DNA of 64,000 nucleotides from NCBI GenBank assembly GCA_027494115.1, contig JAOSJL010000001.1:1823926-1887925 (forward strand). The letters are read 5' to 3'. Positions 18,602 to 27,818 of this stretch are shown here, in pieces. Numbering within the stretch: position 1 is the first letter of the stretch; every line of letters begins with the position of its first letter. The position numbers and the translations under genes were made by a program. The stretch comes from Acidimicrobiia bacterium (GTDB lineage Bacteria; Actinomycetota; Acidimicrobiia; IMCC26256; JAOSJL01). The notes beneath the pieces were generated by a model. The model worked only from the letters and a program-made list of their open reading frames with translations, was not told the DNA's origin and searched no databases.

Positions 18602-19908
18602 CTTCCACAGACTGGATCCTGCTGGCCGTCGCGGTCGTGTTGTTCCTGATCTCGATCGTGCTGGCGGTGGCCGAAACCGCATTTGTCCGTATGAGCAGGA
18701 TCCGGGCGATGGCGCTCGAAGAAGACGGTCGTCGCGGGGCCGCGCGTCTCGTGACCATGCTCGAGCACCCGGAACAGACTCTCAACGTCGTGCTCCTGGT
18801 GGTGTTGATCACGCAGCTCACGACGGCGACGCTCGTGGGTGTCCTGCTGGAACGGTCCTTCGGAGCCCTGGGCGTGGTCGTGGGCATCTTCGTCCAGATC
18901 AGCGCCTTCTTCGTGCTGGGCGAAGTGGCCCCGAAGACCTACGCCGTGCAACACACCGACAAGGCCGCGTTGCGGGTCTCGGGTCTCCTGTGGGCGCTGA
19001 CGCGGTTCCCTCCTTTGCACTTCGGGTCGGCGATCTTCATCAAGCTGGCCAACCTCGTTCTCCCCGGTAAAGGCCTGAGGGAAGGCCCCTTCACGTCGGA
19101 GGAGGAGATCCTCACCATGGCCGACGTGGCGGCTGACGAGTTGGTCATCGAGCGCGAGGAGCGCCAACTGATCCACTCGATCTTCGAGTTCGGGGACACG
19201 CTCGTGCGGGAGGTGATGGTGCCGCGCACCGACATGATCGCCGTCGAGGCCGACGGATCGATCGACGAGGCTCTCGACACCGCGATCGAACACGGCTTCT
19301 CGCGGCTGCCCGTGTTCTCCGAGAACCGCGACAACATCATCGGTCTCGTCTACCTGAAGGACATGGTCGCGGCGCGCGCAGGCGATGAAGCGGTCGGCGT
19401 GAGGAGCGTGATGCGCCAGGCGACCTTCGTGCCCGAGCAGAAGCGTGTGGCGGAGCTGCTGCGCGAAATGCAGACCGACCAGTTCCACATGGCGGTGGTT
19501 CTCGACGAGTACGGCGGGACGTCGGGGATCGTCACCCTCGAAGATCTCCTCGAGGAGATCGTCGGAGAAATCGTCGATGAGTACGACGTCGAGGAGCCGA
19601 GGGTCGAGAGACTCGACGACGCCACGATCCGCGTCGCCGGAGCCACGCACGTCGATGAGGTCGCCGAGGAGCTCGGTGTCGACCTGCCCGACGACGAGTG
19701 GGACAGCGTCGGCGGGCTCGTGTTGAACCTCCTCGGCCATGTGCCGGTGGCGGGTGAGTCCGTGTCGCTGCGAGGTCTGACGTTCTCGGTCGAGCGCGTG
19801 CAACGCCGCCGAATCGTCCGTGTGCTCATACGCCGCACGGAGCCGATGGCCGAGAGCAACGAGGCCCGGGAGGCACCGGCGGGAGCAGACGGCGACTCGA
19901 GTGGCTGA
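18598..19908 (+). CDS. CNNM/CorC-type CBS-domain membrane protein
   Basis: 436 residues, GTG start overlapping the ybeY stop. The N-terminal DUF21 domain has 3-4 TM helices (from 'LLAVAVVLFLISIVLAVAE' to about residue 120, including 'FFVLGEVAPKTYAVQ'). A CBS pair follows ('REVMVPRTDMIAVEADGSID', then 'MAVVLDEYGGTSGIVTLEDL') and a CorC_HlyC transporter-associated domain ('DDEWDSVGGLVLNLLGHVP'). The family is linked to Mg2+/Co2+ efflux and was once called hemolysin C. It sits between ybeY and era as in many Gram-positives. Confidence 0.9.
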   Translation: MTSTDWILLAVAVVLFLISIVLAVAETAFVRMSRIRAMALEEDGRRGAARLVTMLEHPEQTLNVVLLVVLITQLTTATLVGVLLERSFGALGVVVGIFVQISAFFVLGEVAPKTYAVQHTDKAALRVSGLLWALTRFPPLHFGSAIFIKLANLVLPGKGLREGPFTSEEEILTMADVAADELVIEREERQLIHSIFEFGDTLVREVMVPRTDMIAVEADGSIDEALDTAIEHGFSRLPVFSENRDNIIGLVYLKDMVAARAGDEAVGVRSVMRQATFVPEQKRVAELLREMQTDQFHMAVVLDEYGGTSGIVTLEDLLEEIVGEIVDEYDVEEPRVERLDDATIRVAGATHVDEVAEELGVDLPDDEWDSVGGLVLNLLGHVPVAGESVSLRGLTFSVERVQRRRIVRVLIRRTEPMAESNEAREAPAGADGDSSG

Positions 19909-20794
19909 CGCCGCTGTGTTCCGGTCGGGATTCGTCACGATCGTGGGCCGTCCGAACGTCGGCAAGTCGACGCTGTGCAACCGTCTCGTCGGTCGCAAGG
20001 TGGCGATCACCTCTTCGCGGCCACAGACCACGCGGAACCGGATTCACGGAGTGCGCACGACGCCGCACACGCAGATCGTCTTCGTGGACACACCCGGAAT
20101 CCACAAGCCCCGTACGGCCCTGGGTGAGCGTTGCAACGACACGTCGCTCGCTGCGATGCGCGAGGTCGACGCTTTGTGCTGGGTCGTCGACGGAACCGCC
20201 ACGATCGGCCCCGGAGATCGTTTCGTGGCCGACGCCGTCCGAGGAACCGGTCGACCCGCGGTGGTCGTCGTGAACAAGGTCGACCGGGCTCCGGCGGCAC
20301 GGATCGCCGAAGCGCTCGCTGCCGCTTCCGAGCTCGTCGCCGAGGCCGTCGCCTTCATCCCGGTGTCGGCACGCGAGGGTGAAGGAGTCGACGACCTCGC
20401 CCGGGAGCTCGAGGGTCTTCTCCCCGAAGGCCCCCAGTACTACCCCGACGGCATGACCACCGATCAGCCCGAGCGGTTCCTGGCCGCCGAGCTCGTGCGC
20501 GAGAAGCTGCTCGAGCGAACCCGCGACGAGCTTCCTCACTCGATCGCCGTCGCTGCCGACGAGTTCGAAACCGAGGGAGATGTGTTGCACATCCGGGCCG
20601 TGGTCTACGTGGAACGGAATTCCCAGAAGGGAATCGTCATCGGTGCCGGAGGCCGTACCCTGAAGGCGGCGGGTACCGCAGCTCGCAGGGAGCTCGAGGC
20701 GCTGTTCGGGATGAAGGTGTTCCTCGAGACAGTCGTGCGGGTCGAGAAGGACTGGCAGCGTCGGGACGCCGCCCTCGACCGTCTGGGCTTCTGA
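19901..20794 (+). CDS. era: GTPase Era
   Basis: 297 residues from GTG 19901, overlapping the upstream stop by 8 bp. The G domain carries 'GRPNVGKSTLCNRL' (G1), 'DTPGIHKPRTALGE' (G3), 'VVNKVDR' (G4) and 'VSAREGEGVDDL' (G5). The C-terminal KH domain includes 'GIVIGAGGRTLKAAGTAARR' and ends 'VEKDWQRRDAALDRLGF'. Era binds the 3' end of 16S rRNA during 30S maturation and closes this ribosome-biogenesis operon. Confidence 0.95.
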   Translation: MADAAVFRSGFVTIVGRPNVGKSTLCNRLVGRKVAITSSRPQTTRNRIHGVRTTPHTQIVFVDTPGIHKPRTALGERCNDTSLAAMREVDALCWVVDGTATIGPGDRFVADAVRGTGRPAVVVVNKVDRAPAARIAEALAAASELVAEAVAFIPVSAREGEGVDDLARELEGLLPEGPQYYPDGMTTDQPERFLAAELVREKLLERTRDELPHSIAVAADEFETEGDVLHIRAVVYVERNSQKGIVIGAGGRTLKAAGTAARRELEALFGMKVFLETVVRVEKDWQRRDAALDRLGF

Positions 20795-20999
20795 CGGTGG
20801 TTCGCGTGGCGACGTCGTCGGGGGCCGTCCCGGAGAGGTCCCCGGAATCGGCGAGCGGCTGCGGATCTTCGGTGACACGGTTTGCCGCGACGGCGAGTTT
20901 CGGCGATAGAGTCGCTCCGCGTGCACGGATGGTCCCCATCCACGGCGCGTCCACGAGGCACACTCCGGGCAGACACGGGGCACACACGGGAATGACTCG

Positions 21000-22179
21000 A
21001 TGATGCAACGCAGCAGGCGCCGTCGCCTCGCTCTGGGTGTGACGGTCACCGTCGCGTTCGCCGCGTTGCTCGCCGGGTGCAGCAACAACAACGGGCAGAA
21101 CTCGCTCGATCCCGCCGGCGAAGACGCCCAGAAGATCATGGACCTGTTCACGCCGATCTTCTGGATCGCCGTCGTGGTAGGAGTCGGCGTGTTCGCCGCC
21201 GTGGTCTTCACGCTGATCAAGTACCGCGAGCGCACCGGCGACGAGTCGCCCAAGCAGGTACACGGGAGTACGCCCCTCGAGATCGGCTGGACCATCGCCC
21301 CTGCGGTGATCCTGGCGGCCATCGCGGTGCCCACGATCCTTCTCATCTTCGACATCGCCGAGCGGCCCTCCGGCGACGACGTCCTGAAGGTGGAGGTCAC
21401 GGGCAAGCAGTGGTGGTGGCAGTACGAGTATCCCGAACAGGCCATGGTCCCCACGCAGGCGGTCGTGACCGCCAACGAACTGCACATCCCGGTGGACACG
21501 GAGGTCGAGCTGGCTCTGCACGCCTGTGATGCGGGTTTCTCGGAAGGGGAGTGCAACGTCATCCACTCGTTCTGGGTGCCCGAACTGGCCGGGAAGGAAG
21601 ATGTCATCCCAGGCCGCGAAAACTACCTGACGATCTCGGCGAACCGTACGGGAACCTTCCTCGGCCAGTGTGCCGAGTACTGCGGTCTCTCCCACGCCAA
21701 CATGCGGCTGCGCGTGATCGTGCACGAAAAAGGACGAGTTCGCGGCCTGGGTCGCGAGCCAACAGGTCCCCGGCCCGCCGTTGGGTGAGACGGTCGTGAA
21801 CGAAGAGGGAGCGGAGGAGACCGTCGCCGTCGGTGGTCCCGAGAGCGCGGAGACGCTGTTCTCGACGACCTTTGGCTGCACGAACTGTCACTCCCTGACG
21901 GAGTCCGACACTGCCAGCTTCGGTCCCAACCTGGCGCACCTCGCGTCGCGTGAATGGTTCGCAGGAGCGACGTACGAGTTGACCCGCGACAACCTCATGA
22001 ACTGGGTGATGAACGCGCCGGGCATGAAGCCCATGGAGTCCCAGTCCGGATGCCCCGACCCGGAGAAGAAGTGCGTCGGTATGCCGTCGTTCACGGAGGA
22101 TCTGCAGCCCGGTCAGCCGACGATGACCGAGGAGCAGGCCGCCACCATCGCCGACTTCCTCCTGGAGAAGACCCAGTGA
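21000..22179 (+). CDS. ctaC: Cytochrome oxidase subunit II fused to cytochrome c, frame-shifted
   Basis: A lipoprotein signal ('LALGVTVTVAFAALLAGC') is followed by two TM helices ('FWIAVVVGVGVFAAVVFTLI' and a second near residues 95-115), then the cupredoxin domain. The CuA site is C224-x3-C228-x3-H232-x2-M235 ('CAEYCGLSHANM'). At A5 (21727-21731) one extra A shifts the frame. Dropping it gives 'VHEKDEFAAWVASQQVPGPP' and continues into a class I cytochrome c domain with heme motif CTNCH (21877-21891) and a likely axial Met in the region ending 'GMPSFTEDL'. The fused heme makes this a caa3-type subunit II that accepts electrons for subunit I. The enzyme sits in the membrane, with the CuA and heme c domains outside. 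Confidence 0.92.
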
Positions 22180-22222
22180 CCCCCGTGTCCCGAATTCGCC
22201 GAGCCGGCACAGGAGCGAGCAG

Positions 22223-23983
22223 ATGACCACCGTCGCCGAACCTCCCGCTCCGGTCGAGGACGTGCAGGACGCCGCGGCGCCGAGCGTCGGCTCGCTCGAG
22301 CGGATGCTGAGGCGCCCGTCCTCGACCACGGGCTTCTGGAGCTGGTTCACGACGATCGACCACAAGAAGATCGGAATCCTCTACGCGGCCACCGCCATGG
22401 TCTTCGCCTTGGTCGGTGGCATCGAGGCGCTGCTGATCCGCCTCCAGCTCTTCTCGCCCGACGGCGGCGTGCTGACTGCCGGTCAGTACAACTCGATGTT
22501 CACGATGCACGGCACCACGATGGTGTTCCTGTTCGCGATGCCGATGGCCACGGCGTTCGGGAACTACCTCATACCCTTGATGATCGGCGCGCGTGATGTC
22601 GCCTTCCCGCGACTCAACATGTTCGGCTACTGGGCCTTCCTGCTGGGCGGGCTCTTCCTGACCTCGAGCTTCCTGCTCGGTGGTGCTCCCGACGGGGGCT
22701 GGTTCGGGTACACGCCGCTCACGAGCACGCCGCTCGCGGAGGGATTCCTGCCGGGGCGCGGTACCGACTTCTGGGTCACCGGTCTGGCGCTACTCGGAAT
22801 CGGGACCGTCTCGTCCTCGCTGAACTTCATCGTCACGATCCTCAACATGCGGGCGCCCGGGATGACGCTCATGCGGATGCCCGTGTTCGTGTGGATGATG
22901 CTCGTCACCGCTTTTCTCGCCGTGTTCGCCATGCCGATCGTCACCGGGGCTCTCATCCAGGTGTTCCTCGACCGGAACTTCTCTGCGAACTTCTTCGTGG
23001 TCGGCAACGGGGGCGATCCGTTGCTCTACCAGCATCTGTTCTGGTTGTTCGGGCACCCGGAGGTGTACATCCTGATCCTGCCGGGCATGGGCATCGTCTC
23101 CGAGGTCCTCCCCGTCTTCTCGCGCAAGCCTCTGTTCGGGTACGCGGTCGTGGTCTTCTCCGGAATCGCCATCGGCTTCATGGGCTGGGGCGTCTGGGCA
23201 CACCACATGTTCGCCACCGGGATCGGCCCCGTCGCCCTCTCCGCGTTTGCGCTGTCCACGATGTTCATCGCCGTGCCCACGGGCGTCAAGATCTTCAACT
23301 GGCTGGGCACGATGGTCGGCGGAGCCTTGCGAATGACCACCGCGATGTGGTTCTCCGTGGGCTTCATCGCCATGTTCACGATCGGTGGCCTCTCGGGCGT
23401 GTTGCACGCGGTCGTCCCGGCCGACACCCAACAGACCGACACCTACTTCATCATCGCCCATTTCCACTACGTGCTGTTCGGCGGGATGACCTTCGCGTTC
23501 ATCGCCGGTTGGTACTACTGGTTCCCGAAGGTCTTCGGCCGCATGATGAACGAGACCCTCGGAAAGTGGAACTTCTGGACGATGCTGGTCGGGTTCAACC
23601 TGACCTTCTTCCCGATGCACATCCTCGGGCTCCAGGGTCAGCCGCGCCGCACCTACCAGTACGCGGACGGCTTGGGGTGGACATTCCTCAATCGGATGTC
23701 GACGGTCGGGGCATTCCTGATCACGCTGTCGATGCTGATCTTCCTGGTGAACGCCATCATGAGCTGGCGCAACGGTCCGAAGGCCACCAACGACCCGTGG
23801 GACGCCCGCACGCTCGAATGGTCGACCAGCTCGCCGCCTCCGGTCTACAACTTCCTCGAGGTCCCGGACGTCCACAGTCGCGACGACTACTGGCACCGCA
23901 AGTACACCGAGGACGACGAAGGTCGGATGGTCGCCCTGCCCCGCGGCGGTTCCAACGGGGGAGGCCGACGTGGGGTCGGCTGA
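22223..23983 (+). CDS. ctaD: Cytochrome c oxidase subunit I
   Basis: 586 residues, a 12-TM heme-copper oxidase. Heme a ligand His lies in 'FTMHGTTMVFLFAMPMA'. CuB and the proton-channel Glu lie in 'WLFGHPEVYILILPGMG' (HPEVY), the HH pair in 'GVWAHHMFATGIGP', and the distal His pair in 'IIAHFHYVLFGGM'. The HPEVY glutamate indicates an A1-type proton-pumping oxidase. It follows ctaC by 43 bp and overlaps the next small subunit gene. Confidence 0.96.
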   Translation: MTTVAEPPAPVEDVQDAAAPSVGSLERMLRRPSSTTGFWSWFTTIDHKKIGILYAATAMVFALVGGIEALLIRLQLFSPDGGVLTAGQYNSMFTMHGTTMVFLFAMPMATAFGNYLIPLMIGARDVAFPRLNMFGYWAFLLGGLFLTSSFLLGGAPDGGWFGYTPLTSTPLAEGFLPGRGTDFWVTGLALLGIGTVSSSLNFIVTILNMRAPGMTLMRMPVFVWMMLVTAFLAVFAMPIVTGALIQVFLDRNFSANFFVVGNGGDPLLYQHLFWLFGHPEVYILILPGMGIVSEVLPVFSRKPLFGYAVVVFSGIAIGFMGWGVWAHHMFATGIGPVALSAFALSTMFIAVPTGVKIFNWLGTMVGGALRMTTAMWFSVGFIAMFTIGGLSGVLHAVVPADTQQTDTYFIIAHFHYVLFGGMTFAFIAGWYYWFPKVFGRMMNETLGKWNFWTMLVGFNLTFFPMHILGLQGQPRRTYQYADGLGWTFLNRMSTVGAFLITLSMLIFLVNAIMSWRNGPKATNDPWDARTLEWSTSSPPPVYNFLEVPDVHSRDDYWHRKYTEDDEGRMVALPRGGSNGGGRRGVG

Positions 23984-24260
23984 AGCGTCGTCGGACACGC
24001 CGTCGGACACGCCGTCGGACACGTCGGACGACACCGCTTCCGGAGCATCCGTCACCACGGCGGACGAGGGAACCGGCGCCGACGCGCACGCCCACACGAT
24101 CCACATGCCGTCGCCGTCGTACTACCCGTTCGTGGTGGCGCTCGGTATGCCCATCTTCGCCTACGGGTTCGTCTTTCACACCTACTGGCTCGTGATCGTG
24201 GGAGTGCTGGTCACCGTGGCCGGAATCGCTGCGTGGGCGCTCGAACCGGGGACGGAGTAG
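23970..24260 (+). CDS. Actinobacterial cytochrome oxidase small subunit (subunit IV-like)
   Basis: 96 residues, GTG start within the end of ctaD. The Ser/Asp/Thr-rich N-terminus contains three tandem copies of a 12-bp unit (23990-24025) encoding an SDTP-type repeat. Two TM helices follow: 'YPFVVALGMPIFAYGFVFH' and 'WLVIVGVLVTVAGIAAWALE'. Size, topology and position between subunits I and III match the actinobacterial CtaF-like subunit. The name rests on context more than on sequence motifs. Confidence 0.7.
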   Translation: MGSAEASSDTPSDTPSDTSDDTASGASVTTADEGTGADAHAHTIHMPSPSYYPFVVALGMPIFAYGFVFHTYWLVIVGVLVTVAGIAAWALEPGTE

Positions 24261-24262
24261 CC

Positions 24263-24871
24263 GTGGCACTCGATCGAGCGGCCCTCGAACCGCCCCACGA
24301 ACAGGCTCACACGAGTACGGGTGTCAGCAACACGAAGCTGGCGATCTGGGTGTTCCTGTCCACGGAGTGTCTGTTCTTCGGCGCCTTCATCTCGACGTAC
24401 CTGCTCTACCGCGGTACCGAGACCGACGGGCCGACCCCCGCTGACGTCTACGACATCCCGTTCACGTCGGTGACGTCTTTCATTCTCCTGATGAGCAGCC
24501 TCACGATGGTGCTCGCCCTCGCCGCGATCGAGCGAGGCGATCTCCGCCGCGTCCGAGTGTGGTTGCTCGCCACCGGCGCGTTCGGCTTGCTGTTCCTGTC
24601 GGGCCAGATCTTCGAGTTCACGGAGTTCGTCAGTGAGGGAGTGTCGATCTCGACCAACTCGCCCTCGTCGTCGTTCTTCGTGCTCACCGGCATCCACGGT
24701 CTCCATGTGGCCATCGGAATCATCTGGCTCATGATCCTGTTCTTCTTCGCGCTCCAGAACCGTCTGAGCCACGAACACTCCGAGACCATCGAGGTTGCCG
24801 GGCTCTACTGGCACTTCGTGGATATCGTGTGGATCGTGATCTTCGTCGTCGTCTACCTGATCCCGCAGTAG
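24263..24871 (+). CDS. ctaE: Cytochrome c oxidase subunit III
   Basis: 202 residues from GTG 24263, 2 bp after the preceding stop. Five TM helices. Characteristic residues are in 'IWVFLSTECLFFGAFISTYL', 'HGLHVAIGIIWLM' and the C-terminal 'LYWHFVDIVWIVIFVVVYL', the classic subunit III ending. It stabilises subunit I and proton uptake. Confidence 0.93.
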   Translation: MALDRAALEPPHEQAHTSTGVSNTKLAIWVFLSTECLFFGAFISTYLLYRGTETDGPTPADVYDIPFTSVTSFILLMSSLTMVLALAAIERGDLRRVRVWLLATGAFGLLFLSGQIFEFTEFVSEGVSISTNSPSSSFFVLTGIHGLHVAIGIIWLMILFFFALQNRLSHEHSETIEVAGLYWHFVDIVWIVIFVVVYLIPQ

Positions 24872-24882
24872 GGAGTTCACCC

Positions 24883-25278
24883 GTGGCCGACACGACGACA
24901 GCGACGGAGCCCGCCGACGACATGGGCGTGGAGCTCGAGCCCGCGCCGAGCGATCTACCGGTTCCCGTCACCCCCGACGAGGACATCGGCGAGGTCCGCG
25001 GGTACGCGACGCCGATCCAGTACGTCCAGGTCGCCGTCATCCTGTGCGTGCTGACCGCACTCGAAGTGTGGATGTACTACCTCGAGGGCGACGTCCCGAA
25101 CGGCGTGGTCACGGCGCTGCTCCTGTTGTTCGCGTTCCTCAAGTTCTTCCTCGTCGTGAGCTTCTACATGCACCTCAGGGAGGACAAGCCCATCTTCCGT
25201 CGGCTCTTCGTTCTGGGCCTCGTGGCGGCACTCGTCCTGTACGCGATCGTGCTCGCCACGTTCCAGCTGATCTTCTGA
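24883..25278 (+). CDS. Cytochrome oxidase subunit IV (prokaryotic Cox4 type)
   Basis: About 131 residues from GTG 24883. A long acidic N-terminus (to about residue 42) precedes three TM helices: 'YVQVAVILCVLTALEVWMYY', a second with 'ALLLLFAFLKFFLVVSFYMH', and 'LFVLGLVAALVLYAIVLATF'. The 'FFLVVSFYMHLREDKP' block is typical of prokaryotic Cox4/CtaF proteins that follow subunit III. Confidence 0.8.
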   Translation: MADTTTATEPADDMGVELEPAPSDLPVPVTPDEDIGEVRGYATPIQYVQVAVILCVLTALEVWMYYLEGDVPNGVVTALLLLFAFLKFFLVVSFYMHLREDKPIFRRLFVLGLVAALVLYAIVLATFQLIF

Positions 25279-25291
25279 GCCGAGGAGCCTG

Positions 25292-26152
25292 GTGAGCGCG
25301 CTCGCCGCCGCGTTCCCCGCCTGGGAAGCGAATCCCGACGTCTGGCTGGTCGTCGGGCTCCTCGCCGCCGCGTACGTCATCGCCATCGTGCGACTCGGGC
25401 CTGCGCTCGCGCCCGATCCGCGCCGGCCCGTCACGACCGCCCAGGTGATCAGTTTCGGGCTCGGCATCTTCGCCACCTGGCTCGCGGCAGACTGGCCCGT
25501 CCACGAGCTGGCGGAGGACTCGCTGTACTCGGTGCACATGGTGCAGCACCTCACCTTCACGCTCGTGGCGACACCGCTGCTGCTGATGGGGACGCCGGGT
25601 TGGATGCTGAGGGCGTTGCTCGGTGGCGGTCGCCTGTTGCACGCTGTGCGCTGGCTCGCCCGGTTCCTTCCGGCGGTGATCCTGTACAACCTGGTACTCG
25701 TCGTCTCCCACTGGCCGGCCGTTGTCGATCTCACGCTGCGCAACGGTCTTGCCCACTTCGTCGCGCATGTGATCATCTTCGTGACCGCTCTCGTCGTGTG
25801 GTTGCCGGTGCTCAGCCCTCTGCCCGAGATCCCGCGGCTGGCGCCACCTCTGCGGATGCTGTACCTGTTCCTCCAGTCCGTGCTTCCGACGGTGCCCGCG
25901 TCCTTTCTCACGTTCGGGAAGACCCCGCTGTACCGCTACTACGAGTCGGTCGATCAGTTGTTCGGGCTCAGCACCGTGGAGGACCAGCGGATCGCCGGGC
26001 TGATCATGAAGGTGGGAGCAGGATTCCTCCTCTGGACCCTGATCGCCGTTCTGTTCTTCCGCTGGTATTCAGAGGAAGAGGCCGCCTCCGACCGTGAACG
26101 CAGGCTGAATCAGACTCGTGACGCGCCCTCGCCTATTCTGGAAACGCGATGA
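25292..26152 (+). CDS. ctaG: CtaG-type cytochrome oxidase assembly factor
   Basis: 286 residues with about seven TM helices, of the caa3_CtaG family, which is distinct from the Cox11 family. Conserved His-containing patches are 'DWPVHELAEDSLYSVHMVQH' and, later, 'NGLAHFVAHVIIF'; these may handle copper delivery to the oxidase. The downstream ATG overlaps its TGA. The location inside the oxidase operon supports a role in CuA/CuB assembly. Confidence 0.85.
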   Translation: MSALAAAFPAWEANPDVWLVVGLLAAAYVIAIVRLGPALAPDPRRPVTTAQVISFGLGIFATWLAADWPVHELAEDSLYSVHMVQHLTFTLVATPLLLMGTPGWMLRALLGGGRLLHAVRWLARFLPAVILYNLVLVVSHWPAVVDLTLRNGLAHFVAHVIIFVTALVVWLPVLSPLPEIPRLAPPLRMLYLFLQSVLPTVPASFLTFGKTPLYRYYESVDQLFGLSTVEDQRIAGLIMKVGAGFLLWTLIAVLFFRWYSEEEAASDRERRLNQTRDAPSPILETR

Positions 26153-26928
26153 GTGAGACCGGTACATCGACGCAGGCCCCCGACGCGGGGTCGGAAGACC
26201 AGGCCGTTCCCGACGGCGCGATGAACGAGGGCGGCAGCGAAGGCGGTAGCAACGTCCGCGAGCGTCTCCTCGTGCCGATCATGATCCCGGCGCTGGTGGT
26301 CGTGATCGTGGCTTTCGTGGCGATCAACGTCAGCAGGATCTTCCTCGCGACCGCCGGCGCGGTTGCCGTCGGTATCGCGATCGCGCTCATGGTCGGAATC
26401 ATGGCTCTGGCTGCGTGGCTGTCGGCCAACGAGAGGCTTCGCTCCTCGACAGCGTCGATCATGGCGGTGGCCGCGCTCTTCCTGGTGCTCTCCGCCGGGC
26501 TCACAACACTCGGTGCCGCGGAGGGAGAAGGGGGAGAAGAGGGCGGTCTCGACGCGCTGCCGGTCGACTCGGCGATCGAGGTCGACGCAGGAAACTTCTT
26601 CCTCACGCCGAAGCCCGACCTCGCTCCGCCCGGTGTCATCGAGTTCACCTACGTCAACACCGAACCGGGTCTGCACACCCTCCTGATCGAAGAGGACCCG
26701 ACCTTCGGTCCGCTCACCATCGACGGTCCCGACGCCACCGACGTCGGCAACGCGCAGCTCGAGGCCGGCGCCTACACGCTCTTCTGTGACATCCCGGGTC
26801 ACCGTCAGCAGGGCATGGAGACCACGATCACGATCGAGGAAGGTGCTCCGACGGTGGGAGGCGACGAGTCCGAAGGCACAGGCGCCACGCCGGGAGGCAC
26901 TCCCGAAGACCAGCCCGTCGAGGGTTAG
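26149..26928 (+). CDS. Membrane-anchored cupredoxin-domain protein
   Basis: 259 residues, ATG overlapping the ctaG stop. After a Gly/Ser-rich N-terminus come three TM helices between about residues 40 and 125 ('IMIPALVVVIVAFVAINVSR', 'GAVAVGIAIALMVGIMALAA', 'SIMAVAALFLVLSAGLTTLG'). An extracytoplasmic plastocyanin-like domain follows. The type-1 copper ligands are His in 'PGLHTLLIEED' and Cys, His, Met in 'LFCDIPGHRQQGM'. It probably shuttles electrons or copper for the oxidase encoded upstream. The C-terminal 30 residues are Gly/Thr/Glu-rich and disordered. Confidence 0.83.
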   Translation: MSETGTSTQAPDAGSEDQAVPDGAMNEGGSEGGSNVRERLLVPIMIPALVVVIVAFVAINVSRIFLATAGAVAVGIAIALMVGIMALAAWLSANERLRSSTASIMAVAALFLVLSAGLTTLGAAEGEGGEEGGLDALPVDSAIEVDAGNFFLTPKPDLAPPGVIEFTYVNTEPGLHTLLIEEDPTFGPLTIDGPDATDVGNAQLEAGAYTLFCDIPGHRQQGMETTITIEEGAPTVGGDESEGTGATPGGTPEDQPVEG

Positions 26929-26991
26929 CCGGTCGGTCGGGGGTCAGTCACCCGGCGTCGATGTCGGCCCAGCGGTTCGCCTCGGCGTCCA

Positions 26992-27765
26992 GTGCCGACG
27001 CGCGCCGCGGTTAGCGTGACCGATGTGACCGGCGTGAGTGGCGTGCCCCACGATCTCGATCTTTCGCGTGTCCCGTCGCACGTCGCAATCGTCATGGATG
27101 GCAACGGTCGATGGGCGAACAAGCGGGGTCTGGCACGCACGGAGGGGCACGCGGCCGGGGAGGAGGCGCTCTTCGACACCGTCGAAGGGGCCCTCGACAT
27201 CGGTCTCGACTGGCTCACGGTCTACGCGTTCTCGACGGAGAACTGGCGACGACCGCTCGACGAGGTCCGCTTTCTCATGCGGTTCAACGAGCAGCTTCTC
27301 CTGAAGCGCCGCGACGACCTCGACGAACGCGACGTGCGGGTCCGCTTCATCGGTCGACGCGGCGGGCGGGTCCCGAAGCGGGTACTGCGCCGGATCGAGG
27401 AGACCGAGGCGCTCACGGCAAGGAACCGCCGGATGACGCTCACTTTCGCGTTCAACTACGGCGGGCGGGCGGAGATCGTCGACGCGGTACGTCGGATTGC
27501 CGAGGAGGCGAAATCGGGGAAGCTGAAGCCCGCCAAGGTCGATGAGAAGACCATCGCCCGACGCATGTACGCCCCCGACATGCCCGACCCCGACCTGCTC
27601 GTTCGTACGTCGGGTGAACACAGGATCTCGAACTACCTGCTCTGGGAACTGGCCTACGCGGAGCTGTACTTCACCGAGACCCTGTGGCCCGACTTCCGCC
27701 GGGCCGACCTCTTCGACGCGGTGTGCGATTTCCAGGCACGCCGCCGTCGCTTCGGGAACGTCTAG
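26992..27765 (+). CDS. uppS: Isoprenyl transferase (undecaprenyl diphosphate synthase family)
   Basis: 257 residues from GTG 26992 (GTG 27016 or 27034 are alternatives). cis-Prenyltransferase motifs: 'VAIVMDGNGRWANKRGL' (catalytic Asp, diphosphate-binding Asn and Arg), 'LTVYAFSTENWRRP' and 'RTSGEHRISNYLLWELAYAE', with 'FTETLWPDF' for Mg2+ binding. It extends FPP with IPP to make the lipid carrier for peptidoglycan and glycan export. Neighbour order uppS-recO-glyS matches other actinobacteria. Confidence 0.95.
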   Translation: MPTRAAVSVTDVTGVSGVPHDLDLSRVPSHVAIVMDGNGRWANKRGLARTEGHAAGEEALFDTVEGALDIGLDWLTVYAFSTENWRRPLDEVRFLMRFNEQLLLKRRDDLDERDVRVRFIGRRGGRVPKRVLRRIEETEALTARNRRMTLTFAFNYGGRAEIVDAVRRIAEEAKSGKLKPAKVDEKTIARRMYAPDMPDPDLLVRTSGEHRISNYLLWELAYAELYFTETLWPDFRRADLFDAVCDFQARRRRFGNV

Positions 27766-27818
27766 CCAAGCCGAGGATCAGCGGCCTGGTGCCGCAGGCG
27801 CCAAGAGCGGCAGAAAAA

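Noticed and set aside
21781..22179. A stand-alone cytochrome c gene
   Set aside because: It lacks a signal peptide and joins the coxB frame exactly when one A is removed.
27781..27795. GCGGC-CTGGT-GCCGC hairpin as the uppS terminator
   Set aside because: The stem is only five base pairs with no U-tract; too weak to call in DNA of this GC content.
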